From: Owenia fusiformis
Taxonomy: Eukaryota; Annelida; Polychaeta; Sabellida; Oweniidae
Direction: 5' to 3'
Assembly: GCA_903813345.2 (NCBI GenBank)
Contig: CAIIXF020000003.1
Coordinates: forward strand, 4,363,815 to 4,427,814
Length of the DNA stretch: 64,000 nucleotides
A model generated the notes under the pieces. The model did no database searches. It had not been told where the DNA came from and was given only the letters and a program-made list of their open reading frames with translations. A program made the position numbers and the translations under genes. This document shows positions 35,440-46,939 of the stretch, one piece after another. Position 1 is the stretch's first letter. The number at the start of each line of letters is the position of its first letter.

Positions 35440-36360
35440 CAATTGCCTCGATATGCTAAGAGTATTATATATATTTACCAAAAAGACATAGGTTGTTTTG
35501 AAAATGAACATACTAATGAAGATGATATTTTCATAGCCTTTCGAAAACTGAGCACTGATGATTCAGAGTTCAGGAAAAAATAACCTAGAAATATTATTAT
35601 ATACAATAACCAAAAAATTTAACACAATGATGATTCAGAGTTCCAGAAAACCATAACTTTGAAATTTTATTATGTACAATTACCAAAAAGCCATGACTTA
35701 TTTCGAAAATAAACACTTTAATGTAGATTATATTTCCATAACATTTCAAAACATGAACACTGATGATTCAGAGTTCCAGAAAACCATAACTTGCAACTGT
35801 TTAATGCATAAAACATATCCTCCCGGATTGATCTATACTCTGACTGATCTAGGATGTATTAGCAAAAGTTGTTGTCTGCTAGCATTATCTATCAGTGTCT
35901 ATATTAAAATAGTTGATTTAAGGTTTCATTAAGACCATTATAATAAAAATCATATAACATAAAATGAAACTTTTTAGCATATCATGAGGCTCAAATTAGA
36001 TTATCTCATTAAATACTTTAAATTTGCCATTGTATAGAATTTAAAATCAAGTCGAAGCACGTCAAAGCAAATAACATTTTAAAGGTGAAGATATTATATG
36101 CAATTGCCTAAAAGGCATGAGTTATTTCGAAAATAAACACGTTAATGTAGATGACATTTCCATAGCCTTTAGAAAACTTAGCATTGATGATTCAGAGTTC
36201 CAGATCGCCATAACTTGAAATTGATATTGAATTCAATTACCAAAAAGCCATGAATTCTTTCGAAAATAAACATATTAATGTAGATGATATTTCAGAGCAT
36301 TTCTAAAGTTGAGCACTGGCGACACAGAGTTCAAGATCACCATAACTTGGAAATGTTAAA
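35440..36360. repeat. Locus-specific ~140-bp repeats (direct copies)
   Basis: Copies near 35470, 35620, 35690, 36110 and 36235 share TACCAAAAAGCCATGA, TTCGAAAATAAACA, TTAATGTAGATGA and GATGATTCAGAGTTCCAGA. More copies lie at 36970-37045, 41380-41470 and 52145-52430, with inverted ones at 37725-37800, 39830-39930, 40315-40450 and 53440-53560. All lie around the first-exon copies. Confidence 0.75.
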
Positions 36361-36666
36361 TGCATAAAACTTTGAAGTGACCTATGCCCTGAATGACCTT
36401 AGAAGAACTTTGAGAATTTTAATGACTTTTTCAACGAATTAATGATGATAGGATGAAGGATGTATTAATCGCAAATAATTATTAATTGAAAAATACACCG
36501 ATACTACTGACGAATTTTTCAAAAGTATTATCTTTAACAATTCTGCATCAATTTGAATGTAGAAAATTATAACATGAAGTTAAACAACCTAAGAATAAAA
36601 GGGATACTGGATGCAAGGTTGGGATTTTTGAGTGAAATTAACAAATATAAATATATGTTATCTTAC

Positions 36667-36729
36667 TTGAGCTTGGGTTATGGACATTAACAAGCACCAA
36701 AAGAATCCAAATACCAGAAGACTCACCAT
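36667..36729 (-). CDS. First exon copy 2: signal peptide, altered donor phase
   Basis: ATG at 36729 opens MVSLLVFGFFWCLLMSI, then TQAQ, clearly homologous to copy 1. A short deletion after the last CAA leaves GTAAGA directly behind it, so the exon would end in phase 0 instead of phase 1 and could not join exon 2 in frame. Either non-functional or spliced to an unseen exon. Confidence 0.5.
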
Positions 36730-36975
36730 TTTTGTTTATTATTAATTGTGCAATAAATGCCTAACTAGCCACTCTTTTATGTCTATATTGTTTTGTCGGA
36801 TTCAAATGTTATGCCTTGTTTATTGTTTATTGCTACTGTCTTTTTGCTGCAGTCGTTCTCTGTTGGGTTACTATTTTGAATCAAATGCAATTGTTAAGTA
36901 TTCCCAGCTTATTCATATAATGTTAATATATATTTTCCTTCCACCTTTATTTACTCCTCTACAATATATTTTAAT
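36730..36975 (-). promoter_or_regulatory. Promoter-like region of first-exon copy 2
   Basis: Matches the copy-1 upstream region (ACTCTTTTATGTCTATATTG, TTTACTCCTCTAC on the plus strand). The TATA position reads TAAATAAAG on the minus strand. The similarity ends before the CCAAT box. Confidence 0.45.
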
Positions 36976-38240
36976 GTAGATGACATTTTCATAGCCTTTT
37001 AAAATTGGGCCCTGATGACTCAGAGTTCCTGATTACCATAACATGAACATGCACAAACTAATCCTCCTCGAAGTGAACTGTTCGGTGTATATGGATATGT
37101 TGAAGACATGCATAAGTAAATTCTGTCTATTGTGTTTAACATTAACATTAACCATGGTATTTTTGGATATTAATTTATTTATGGACACTTGAAAGGCAAA
37201 TACACGAAGCATTGGATATTACAATCACTTAATAAATATATCATTATATAACCGAACCAAATCTAAAGTATCTTCTTCTGTCAACCTATGCGATGACATT
37301 GGTACAATATGATTCTATTGAAAAAGTCATTGTAATGTCCATAGATGTTCTTAGGTCTTTCAGTGTATATGTCATTTAAAAACGAATTAGCTCTCTGCAT
37401 TTAACATAACCTCTATGTGTTGCGCTAGAAACTTTACACAAAGTATAAATATTCAAGTCATAATAGCTATTATAGATATAAAAGTTTAGGAGACAGCAAT
37501 TTGTTGGATTATAATTATTATTATACAGGGTAGATACATTATAATAATTTTTTGCATTTTTGGTAAAACAGTTTGCACCCATAAACCGTATTAAACTATT
37601 AATGCAATTCTATCGTATCATTATTTACTCGTTGCAAACGTCATTTTAATAAACCTTCATAAGTAAATTGGGGTGTAGGTCATTTCAAGACGGATATGTT
37701 CTCTGCATTTAACATTGAAATGAATGTTATGTTAAAATGAATCATAAGTGATCAATTTTCTAAAATCTATAAAAATATCATTAATATATTATTGTTTGTT
37801 AAATACTATTAATTTAAGTGAGTGCCTCGATTTCATACAATCTTCATTTGCAATTCTGAAAAAATGATAGAGCTGGCAATATACCACAAAATTTTAAACG
37901 AGAATTCAAGCTTAGGGATAGTAATTTGACGTCCATTGTATGAGAACCTAATAATTAATATTATGTTAAGTTGAGCTTGAAGTTTGCCTTGTCTTGAATT
38001 ATAATTAGGCCATACGGAATAATAAAATGTTAAGTTAACATGTTGCCACATTGTACAAAAAATATGAATATTCTGATATAATGCTTGAAAGAAGAAATTA
38101 CTATCTTGTTAAATCATAATTATGCTTGTACGGGGTGAATTCATTAATAAAAATTACATGCAATTAGTATACTCTTAGGTCATAAATAAATGCGCAAAAT
38201 CAGTTCGTTTATTGTCGAAATCTAAGCACTTGTGCATATG
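36976..38240. other. Non-coding, scattered repeat copies
   Basis: Holds degraded locus repeats (36976-37045 direct, 37310-37400 and 37725-37800 inverted). No gene. Confidence 0.45.
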
Positions 38241-38454
38241 AGAGAGTGGAGAGTTTCATATTATTGGCCTCTGTACCAAGTGCTAACAAACTACATTGAA
38301 TTTGAAAAACTATTAAAAAATAGAAGAAATATTCATTTTCTCCAGAATATGTTATGTTCAAAATATTCAGCAAGAGATGGGAAAGTCATATATCGATAGA
38401 GCTAGTATTAAAATAAAAGTGAAGTTAAATACAAATATAACTATATGTACTTAC

Positions 38455-38530
38455 TGGTGCTAACTTGAGCTTGTGTTATAGAAACAAACAACAAGCACCA
38501 CAACAGTCCAAATAAATGAAGGCTTGCCAT
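38455..38530 (-). CDS. TINAGL1: First exon copy 3: signal peptide, intact
   Basis: ATG at 38530 opens MASLHLFGLLWCLLFVSI, then TQAQVST, only a few substitutions from copy 1, with the same phase-1 donor GTAAGT. About 200 bp of the following intron (38240-38455) is also shared with the region behind copy 4 (56575-56770). Could serve as an alternative first exon. Confidence 0.55.
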
Positions 38531-38795
38531 TTTATGTTTTAATATTTATTCGTCCAATAATTGCCTACTGTCGCCACTGCTTTATGTCTATCTTGTTATT
38601 TCGAATTCAAATCTTATGTCTTTCGTATATATGTAATATTGCTACTGTCTTCATATGCTGCACTTGATATTGGTCTACAAACTCCTCGGAATAAAGTGGA
38701 ATTGTTTAGTTTTCGTAGGTTATTAAATAATCATGATTATGTGGCCCTCTCAGTTTTCACAATACAATAATTTTCACTGCGCTGATTGGTTTGCT
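38531..38795 (-). promoter_or_regulatory. Promoter-like region of first-exon copy 3 (CCAAT, no TATA)
   Basis: Conserved with copy 1 (TGTCTATCTTGTTATTTCGA, GGAATAAAGTGGAATTGTTT) and has CCAATC on the minus strand (38784-38789). The TATA segment is deleted. Confidence 0.5.
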
Positions 38796-38899
38796 AATGG
38801 AAACACCCAATGGTGTAATGAAAGGAATGATTGAGGGAATCTTGTAGGCAATGCGTGAATACTATTGGTCGAGTTTGTTGTAACCATCGTCACTTGCGT

Positions 38900-39540
38900 G
38901 ACTCAGTTACTAGCTCTGGTCATTCATATACTCATTTTGGTCACTCGTTTATTCATTTTATCCGACTATATTCATTCATTTGCAGGTCTGTCAACTGTCC
39001 CGCAATTTGCATATTTGTCACGCATTTGCTGAAGAATTTGAAGTCACGCCATTTATTTTTGCGTGACAGAAAATGTCACGCAAATATGCATTTTACCTGG
39101 TAATTGTCAAGCAAAAATATTTCTGTAGAAAAATTTCCAAAAAATGATCGTCTACACAGCAAAAATACGAACGACGGGAAAAAACGTACGCATTTTGTTC
39201 GGACTTTTCACGCGAATTACGGATATGTCACGCATTCCGTTCGAAATTTTTCAAGGTGTTCAGATTTGGACCAAGGTGTCCACATTTTGAGGGGAGGTGT
39301 TCAACATTTCCAAGTCACTCATGTTAGGTGTTCCCAAGTTGACAGGCCTGCATTTGAGTCACGCACTTACCCATTTTATCCAACTGTATTCATTCATTTG
39401 AATCACTCATTTATCCAATTTTACCCGACTATATTCATTCATTTGAGTCACTCATTTATCCGACTGTATTCATTAATTGAGTCACTCATTTACCCATTTT
39501 ATCCGACTGTATTCATTCATTTGATTCACTCATATTACAA
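38900..39540. repeat. Short tandem repeats (TTCATTCATTTGAGTCACTC) split by a MITE
   Basis: Units of ~30-40 bp with ATCCGACTATATTCATTCAT and GAGTCACTCATTTA. A MITE-like insert occupies 38982-39351: ends GCAGGTCTGTCAACT and AGTTGACAGGCCTGC are inverted, with ATTT on both sides. Apparent 90- and 147-codon frames here are repeat-derived. Confidence 0.7.
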
Positions 39541-39544
39541 TTAC

Positions 39545-41630
39545 TAAAAAATGTATTATTATAATGAATAGCCGAACCAAATCTAAGAATTAATTGTGTG
39601 TTTAAAATGTAATATCATCGCATTGATCATAATCATAAATAATTCATTACATATTGTAAGTAACATCTACGAATAATAAAAAACATGTTGTTGATGCAAT
39701 GAGAAAATGCTATGGTGCAATGTAATTCCATTGTAAAAGTCATTTTAATGTCCAAAGGTCACCCTAGGTCATTCGGGGTATATGTCACTTCAATACGGAT
39801 ATGTTCTGTGCATTTAACATTTTAATGCTATGATATACCGGAACTCTGAATCATCAGTGTTCAATTTTCTAAAATCTATGAAAATATCAACTACATTAAT
39901 AATCCCTTTATTGTTAAAATATGTCATGCTTTTTTAATACTGTTCACTCTGAAATGTTAAGTGCCTTGATCGTCTATTCGTAGATGAATAATCCGAGCGA
40001 TTTAGCACCCATTGTAAGTGAGCGTGGCTTACCATGGTAACCATAGATCATGGTTTTGGGCTATATGGGGTTTGTTTTTCTTGACTGGTATGCACTTAGA
40101 GTTTGCTTTTTCTTGCTAAGTTCCATTACAGCTTTTGGTCCTTTCCCTTTTGCACAAGTGCTTATATATTCAGTAATTGAATTAAATAACCTCCACCTTG
40201 AAACGATACTCAAAGTATACATATTCTGATATGACAGTTTAACATTTGTCCTCTTACGGTTATTGGGGTTGTAGGTCACTTCAAGGCAGAAACGCCGTAT
40301 GCATCTACAATTTAAATGTTAAAATAATCCCGACAATCTGAATCATCAGTGCTCAATTTTCTAAAAGCTTTAAATATATCAACTTATTGATATGTTTATT
40401 GTTGAATTAGAATTCAAGCCTTTTTAGATCATTGTATGTTAAATACCATTTCCTTAACTGAGTGCCTCAATCGTATACAATCATTATTTGCAATTCTGGA
40501 TAATGATAGAGCTGGCTTTATCCCTTGACACTTTAACTGGCAAGAAATAATGGAATTTGACTCCCATAAAGTTAAGCTTGAAGTTTGCCTTAGATTGAAT
40601 TTTTATTCAGACCATAATAAATAATGTCCAGTGAACATTTGACTATACATATGCAATCCATGGATTAGTGTACACTTAGGTCATAAATAAATGCTTTGTC
40701 ACAATATTATTTCATTTATTGTCGTGACATTTAATAATAAAGATAAAACACATAAAGTCTAAACAATATGCAAATATATAATTAATCATTTCTACCCTTT
40801 TGATATTTTAGAATTATCTGAATTGTCTCACGTGACTTGTGAAACTGTTCACTAGAAAATACTGGGTACAATTGGAGGGAACTTAAGGATTAGATTCAAT
40901 GTGAACCAGACATTAAAGTACATATTAATGTAACAATATTGATTTTTTAAATATTATTAACTATAAGAATTTAAAAATATCAAACTGTAAATTCAAAACA
41001 GTAAAAACAGTAACATGACAAAGGCAACAAATAACATGACAAAGGCAACAAATTACAAAAATCTAACAACGAATGCCAGTCACAAGTATGCGACAAATGT
41101 TCAAGGCCTATAATCAACCCTGCTTTAATACAGCAATCACAGAATATTAGGACATGTAGATTGAGGCATTTTAAACGTAATGGTATGGTTATTTTATAAA
41201 TTACATGCATACTAATGTAGCTTTATATCTTATATAATAGGAGCCAAATCGAACTAACCCTGCAGTGTCAATTAATACTACAACTCCATTACACAGAATT
41301 GCAAGTTATGAAGTGGTAGATCGAGGCACTTCACATTTTAAATGTAATGGTATTAAAAACAATAACCTAAAAGCCTTGAGTTGTTTCGAAAATAAACATG
41401 TTAATGTGCATGATATTTTCATAGATTTTCCATTTAACGATAACTTGGAAATGTTAAATGCATAAAAAATATCCTCGTTGAAGTAACCTATAACCCGAAT
41501 GACCTATGAAGACCTCTGAATAATTAAATGACTTTTACAACGAATAAATAATGATACGGTAGGTTAATATTAATGTGCTGAAAAATAACTGTGATGAGAA
41601 AAGGTATATGCTCAAAGTAGTGCCAGTGCT
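39545..41630. other. Non-coding, with inverted locus-repeat copies
   Basis: Inverted copies of the 35.4-kb repeat at 39740-39930 and 40250-40450; a direct copy at 41325-41480. GGTCATAAATAAATGCTTTG occurs at 40680 and again at 53.9-54.5 kb. No gene. Confidence 0.5.
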
Positions 41631-42258
41631 ACTGTTAAAGGACTATTCTCGGTTTGGAGAACGAAGTTCGTCACTCTAATTGAGCGTTATCCCTGCTTCG
41701 GACAAATTTGATTTTTTTACATAATATAGATTTGAATGTCTTCTTTTGAATAGTCATAATTCAATTTGGGTAATATTTCTAGATTTTCCATATAAAAATT
41801 ACTAGTGAACCACCCAACGTCGCTTTTAAGATTCGTACCACTTTTTTAACCTGATGTATTGCATATTTCCGTGGGTCGAATTGAGAAAAAAGACAAACAA
41901 AGTGTACAGGGATATGTCATGAGCATATCATGAAAAAATCCTTTCAATATGTTTTTAAGAAACATTCGAAAATAATTCATTCTTAAATCGTGTCACATTT
42001 TCGAGATATTCTCTGACATTCTATACAGATTTATCCAATAGAGGACCTCCCAAAAGAGTGACTTTAGATTTTTTGGCATTTCACAAATCATTTATAAAAT
42101 TGATTTTTCATCTATTAATTAGATGTCACCACTTGCTATGAACTACATGTACGCAAGTGGTGAACATAAGCAAGTCAATTGCTGTGAGCTGGAGAGGGTG
42201 TATTTATATCATTGACTTCTTTCCTACAACGTGATTATGTTTTAAAAGAAATATGGGG

Positions 42259-42475
42259 CCCGGGGCTACAGTGAAGTTGCAAATGGAGCAGGTATTCTCT
42301 ATCTTTTCGATGGGGCTTTTCTGCTAATAATACACTGAAAACTGCCTGATGAATTTATACAATATATTGTAGAACACTTGGAATAAACATGTATGTAAAA
42401 TCTAGTATACATTCTGAATCAGAAATATTGAAATAAACAAACGTCCTCCCTTCACGGCTTCACTGTAGCCTGTAC
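42259..42475. mobile_element. Palindromic MITE, sister of 46750-46935
   Basis: GGCTACAGTGAAGTTGCAAA at the left, and a diverged TTCACTGTAGCC at the right. The interior shares GGTATTCTCTATC, GTAAAATCTAGTAT and GAAATAAACAAA with the copy at 46.8 kb. Confidence 0.65.
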
Positions 42476-42533
42476 CCCTTTTAAAGTAACTGGAAAATGT
42501 AATTGTAAATGTAATAACATTTTCGAACCTTTA

Positions 42534-42642
42534 AGCTACGTTCACACCAACGGCGCTTTGATGGCGCTTTAATAAGACGTGCAAAGCCGCTTCACACGCC
42601 GCATTAAAGCGCCATCAAAGCGCCGTTGGTGTGAACGTAGCT
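42534..42642. mobile_element. 109-bp palindromic MITE, TTA target site
   Basis: Arms AGCTACGTTCACACCAACGG and CCGTTGGTGTGAACGTAGCT are perfect and continue through GCGCTTTGATGGCGCTTTAAT. TTA stands on both sides (42531-42533, 42643-42645), a PIF/Harbinger-type target duplication. Confidence 0.85.
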
Positions 42643-42754
42643 TTAGTGACATGAACAAAGGACATTTAGCTTCTCCGATTTAATTCACAATTTTCAGAAA
42701 TTCACATCAGTTGATGATTACGCTTTGCACGCCGCTTTAAAACCCCGATGACTC

Positions 42755-43200
42755 CAGAGGTAGTTTAATCCGGTAGCCGACAGGCGTTTCTTGCATTATT
42801 GAATACAAGCTAACCTTATATTCGCGAATGCAACTAACGCCTGTCGGCTACCTGATTAACCCAGTATTATATGACCAAGTCATTTAAATATGAATGGAAT
42901 AGTGGCAGGTACTATTCGTATTGACATGAGTTTCCAGTAAAATAATAGGTTAATCCGGTAGCCGACAGCCGGTAGCCGACAGCCGTTAGTTGCATTTGCG
43001 AATACAAGCTAAGACTATGATTTGGGAATGGAAGATTTCAGCTACCGGATTAACCTACCATTCTATGGGCGACTCATTTAAATATGAAAAGAACCTGATA
43101 ATATTCCATTCATATTTTAATGAATTGCCCATAGAATAGTATAGTAGGTTTATCCGGTAGCCGACAGGCGTTAGTGGCATTCGCGAATACAAGCTCATTT
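42755..43200. repeat. Cluster of inverted repeats around TAATCCGGTAGCCGACAGGCG
   Basis: TAATCCGGTAGCCGACAGGCG-type ends occur at 42767, 42952 (doubled) and 43150, and inverted at 42838 and 43040. An inner inverted pair, CATTCTATGGGCGACTCATT / AATGAATTGCCCATAGAAT, lies at 43062 and 43120. Likely nested or incomplete MITEs. Confidence 0.65.
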
Positions 43201-44518
43201 ATTTCATAATTTGGGAAATATATATTTTCACAATATTGAAATAGATGGTGGTTCAAAGTGGATACATATCATACAAGTGTCACAGATATAACTAGCAGTT
43301 ATATACTTTTAGTACATATATGGTCTGTCTTTGCATGACTTTGTAGAACATATCAAAACCCTGGGATCCACAGGGTAACAGTAAGTACATTTCGTTAGAT
43401 CTTCCGAAGTTCATGCTTCAAAGTTGTCAAAGTTGTAAAAGGGTAATCCTTTTTTGAGTACGAAAGCGTACTTTTTGTTGAATAGCCTTTCCCAGCTGCT
43501 AATCTTTTGAGTGCATCGTGCATTCAACGAATTGTATTCACTTATTAACCAATCAGTGCCAGGAACAAAATGCACGCTTACTTTTTGGGCTAAGTTTAGT
43601 GTTTTATGAAGCATGCTACATACAAATGTTACGCTTTTGCTCATTTACTTTGAGAACTATCTATAGGTACACATTATACAATTGTTGACCTCTCCAGAGG
43701 TCAACCGGCAAAATTGTATACCGAGACTGTAAACCGAGAAACTACTGCTGACAGAGACCGAAGGTTGTTTGTCCGAAGAAACTAATAATACACATAGAGA
43801 CGACAATCATCAATCGGCATGGCTTCATTTCACAACCTTTTCTCCGAACCACGTTAGCAATTTTTTTTTTTGGAAAATCTGAAGACAGTGCAAGTAGCTA
43901 AACTCTCTGTATTCGGCACATCACGGCGTACTCATTAGTAAATTAATGTTAATTTTACGTTTCTATTTGTATTTTTGCTATATTTGTTGTCTAGTAAAGT
44001 CAAAATATCATTTTCATCAACGTTTACAAAATGTCCGTCTTCCATCTTTTTTGTGACGCCATGAAACTTTTTCAAAAGTAGCGCTCAACAGTACCTAGTA
44101 GCGGTCAACAGTACATATTGTTGACCGCTAATCAACCAATCAGAATCGAGTATTTCAGTTGAAGTACTAACAATACCAATTGACTCCTAGATTTGAGTGA
44201 ACAAGTACCTCGTATTTTTCATTTTTCGATATTTTGAGATTTGTTGGCTGATGAGTAACTTGATATTTTATGTCTAAATATATTAAAGTGGTTAATAGTA
44301 ATAGTTTTATTGTACACCATAAACTGTTTACGTTTTAGAATTGGGACACAATATATGATTTGATAATAGAACAATACATGTATATGTCTAAACTCGGTGG
44401 TTTGTTTGTTAGTTTGTTTTCTTAACAGCTCAATAACTGTTGTATTAATAAGGCGTTATATTATGAAAAAAAGATTGAACGATGTAGGCATAGGCAGAGG
44501 GAGTATCACACTACCCTA
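43201..44518. other. Non-coding; short perfect hairpin at 44099-44130
   Basis: TAGCGGTCAACAGTA and ATTGTTGACCGCTA form a hairpin near 44099-44130. No gene; part of the 7.7-kb element interior. Confidence 0.5.
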
Positions 44519-44787
44519 GTAGAGTTGTTTCAAACTCGCCGACTTCGACAACAGAGTCCCGACACCGACTTGGTTACTGTAAATCGATACTGTAATTATG
44601 TATTTTCAAAGTTTATTTTTGAGGTTAATATCTACCTAATTCAATTGGATTGTTTCAAGCTTCCGACTATGGAACAAGAAATGATATTTGTTGACTATAT
44701 AATCAGAGGGACATAATATTCTGTTATGTATTCACTGGGTTTTTATTATTAATATATAATAATAATGATCATACAAGTGTGGTAAAG

Positions 44788-45158
44788 CTAATCTGACGAT
44801 TCTGAGGAGGAAATACTAATGCCAAGTCCTGTAATAATTTTGGGCATTTTTTTCAATAGAAATCTTTCTTGGGATTTTAAAACTCTTCTGTGGAGTTCAG
44901 TTAGTGTCTCTGTTTTCTTCTTCTTTTTCTTCATTGTTGGAACTGCGAGTTCCTCATCATGACCACTCGACATATTATGTGCGATATTATCCCGGAAATC
45001 GTCCATCTGCTGATCGTCATCCTCATTAAAAATGGTGACGTTTTTGTCTTGAGTTGACGTACTTGCAGTTGCAGCTTGGGTCTGGGCTTTTGTAGACTTT
45101 GGGGTCGGGTTTTTTACAGGCTTTGGGGTTGGGGCTTCCACAGGATTGGGAGTCTTCG
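44788..45158 (-). CDS. Candidate element gene, exon 3: acidic/Lys-rich tail
   Basis: Acceptor AAATTTCAG at 45159-45160, then an open frame with KTPNPVEAPTPKPVKNPTPK, a Thr/Ser/Gln-rich part, FNEDDDQQMDDF, the basic run MKKKKKKTETLTELHRRVL and the end GISISSSESSD, stop TAG. Low-complexity Pro/Lys repeats, an acidic patch and a basic patch fit a nuclear protein. The phase does not match the obvious donor of exon 2 (2 against 1), so either another junction is used or a frameshift has occurred. Unrecognised family. Confidence 0.5.
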
Positions 45159-45223
45159 CTGAAATTTGAAAGTCTAGTAAATAATAGTACTAAAAAGAAT
45201 GAAAAAACCCTGAAATCTCTTAC

Positions 45224-45482
45224 TGAATTTCTGTATCTTTGACAACCTCCTTTCCTGTAACCAACTTCCCAAGCTTTGTAGAAAGACGGGTCTGTAGCTG
45301 ATCATAGCTTGTTTGTTTGTAGTAACTCGACGTGTCTTCTGTTAGAAGATGGAGATTGTCTTTGATGGTATCGACAATTTCTGTCCAACAACATGGATGC
45401 ACCAAGTAGCTTCTTAGTAAAAGTAAAACTTCTGGTTTCGAAAAGAAAACCATTCGTTTTCTTTTTGTCAAGAGCGTAGGTT
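45224..45482 (-). CDS. Candidate element gene, exon 2: possible Myb/SANT-like DNA-binding segment
   Basis: Acceptor CTGTTTCAG, AA completing Glu with G from exon 1, then PTLLTKRKRMVFFSKPEVL, LLLRSYLVHPCCWTEIVDTI and further to VVKDTEI, ending CA before donor GTAAGAG (phase 2). A basic start followed by a helical stretch with spaced aromatic residues is reminiscent of Myb/SANT-type accessory proteins of DNA transposons; this is only an impression, no motif is diagnostic. Confidence 0.55.
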
Positions 45483-46106
45483 CTGAAACAGATATAAATT
45501 CAGTAATAAGGCTGCTGCAAGGCGAACGCGTGCTTTGATTTGCACAGTGTCATGTTTATTCTTCACAGCTAACGTGCCATTTAAACCCTGTAAAATGTTA
45601 AGCCCCACACAGAGTACGTAGTTTTTATAATATTGTGGGATATACATGTAGTTTCTGATTTCATTGAATAAACAAGGAGGATTGGCTCCCAGAGTGCAAC
45701 ATCGATATTCTGTCCCATATATGGGCATGTCGTGCTACAAAATTTGAATTCCAACAGTCGCCATTTTGTTCACTTCAACATTTGAATTGTCTTATTTCCT
45801 TACGAAAAATTCCAAAACTCACAGGAAATGATCGAGATATTGGTTCGAATCTTTTGAACTGTTTATTTTGAATTTATAATCGGTTATAATTTCAGAAAAT
45901 AAAGACATCTCGGCGTTTTCATTGTTGGAAAATATCGACTTCGATAGTCGATAGTCGCTGGGAGCCAATCCTCCTTGTTGAATAAATAAACGAAACAGTA
46001 AACACGTACTGTTTTGAAATATCGAATGCATATTTAGAAAAAGCTGTACGATGCCTGTAAGTATATGAACGTACATATTTGTTTGCTAATTAGTCAAGTA
46101 ACTTAC

Positions 46107-46131
46107 CTTTGCTTACAGTTTTCGAAGCCAT
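46107..46131 (-). CDS. Candidate element gene, exon 1 (start codon)
   Basis: ATG at 46131, reading MASKTVSK plus one base, with donor AAAG|GTAAGT. Phase 1 matches exon 2 exactly. 25 nt. Confidence 0.5.
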
Positions 46132-46259
46132 GTTACTCGTGTACTATCGTAAGAAGGTTGTGACACACCAGTGCACAAGTCAAGTAAATATATGAATGCA
46201 TACGCATAGACACGTGTCACTGCCAAATACTCAGCGATGCACAAACTTGTCTCATGTTA

Positions 46260-46399
46260 TGCCTGGGTCACACAGGCTCCGATCCATCGGCCGGCGCCCG
46301 GCCGATTGAGTGTTTTGTTCAATATTGTATTCAATTTTGAACAAAATACTCAATCGGCCGGGCGCCGTCGTGAAAATCAGAGCAAATGTGACCAAGGCA
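46260..46399. mobile_element. 140-bp MITE, TTA target site
   Basis: TGCCTGGGTCACA and TGTGACCAAGGCA are inverted ends with TTA on both sides (46257-46259, 46400-46402). The centre is a GC-rich palindrome, CCGGCCGATTGAGTGTTTTG and CAAAATACTCAATCGGCCGG. Related to 18430-18545. Confidence 0.8.
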
Positions 46400-46749
46400 T
46401 TACTTGAAAAAATCATAGTTTTAGGACCGAATGAAGCGTATGGGCTCTGGGCTTAAACAATGCCGTTACTGTAAATCAATTGCAAATTAAATTAGACCTT
46501 ATGTAAAACGTGTAGTCTATCGTCTAATGATAAATGAAATAAACCTGAAAACCATTAAATGATGAATATTTGTCGAATATGCATTGGAATTTATCTAGAA
46601 ATATTGCATGGTAAGTAATCAGTTTATCCGCAAAAATAAACTTTGAAAATACATAATTACAGTATCGATTTACAGTAACCAAGTCGGTGTCGGGACTCTG
46701 TTGTCGAAGTCGGCGAGTTTGAAACAACTCTACTACGTGAACACATTTA

Positions 46750-46935
46750 AAAAGAATACAGGGTACAGTTAAGTTGCAAATAGAGCGGGTATTCTCTATC
46801 CTTTTCCATAGGACTTTCTGGTGATAATACGTTGCAAACTGCTCGATAAATCTATACAATGTAAAATCTAGTATTCCTTCAGAACTATGGAAATAAACAA
46901 AGGTCCTCCATTTGCAACTTCACTATAGCCTGTAT
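46750..46935. mobile_element. Palindromic MITE, sister of 42259-42475
   Basis: GAATACAGGGTACAGTTAAG on the left and CTATAGCCTGTATTCCTTTT on the right are inverted, with GTTGCAAAT / ATTTGCAAC inside. It begins just outside the 44519-46733 element. Confidence 0.65.
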
Positions 46936-46939
46936 TCCT

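Larger units (their letters stand above)
44519..46733. mobile_element. 2.2-kb TIR element with a candidate spliced gene, nested in the 7.7-kb element
   Basis: 44519-44625 and 46630-46733 are inverted repeats of ~105 bp, nearly identical (GTAGAGTTGTTTCAAACTCG / CGAGTTTGAAACAACTCTAC, ACAGAGTCCCGACACCGACT and its inverse). TA flanks both ends. Inside is a minus-strand three-exon candidate gene (46131-44788) and a small MITE (46260-46399). Confidence 0.75.

Noticed and set aside
38831-39547. 90- and 147-codon frames on the plus strand
   Set aside because: They consist of the ATTCATTTGAGTCACTC repeat and a MITE.
44525-46859. 63- and 111-codon frames sharing FQTRRLRQQSPDTDLVT
   Set aside because: The shared part is the terminal inverted repeat of the 44519-46733 element read from both ends, not a protein.
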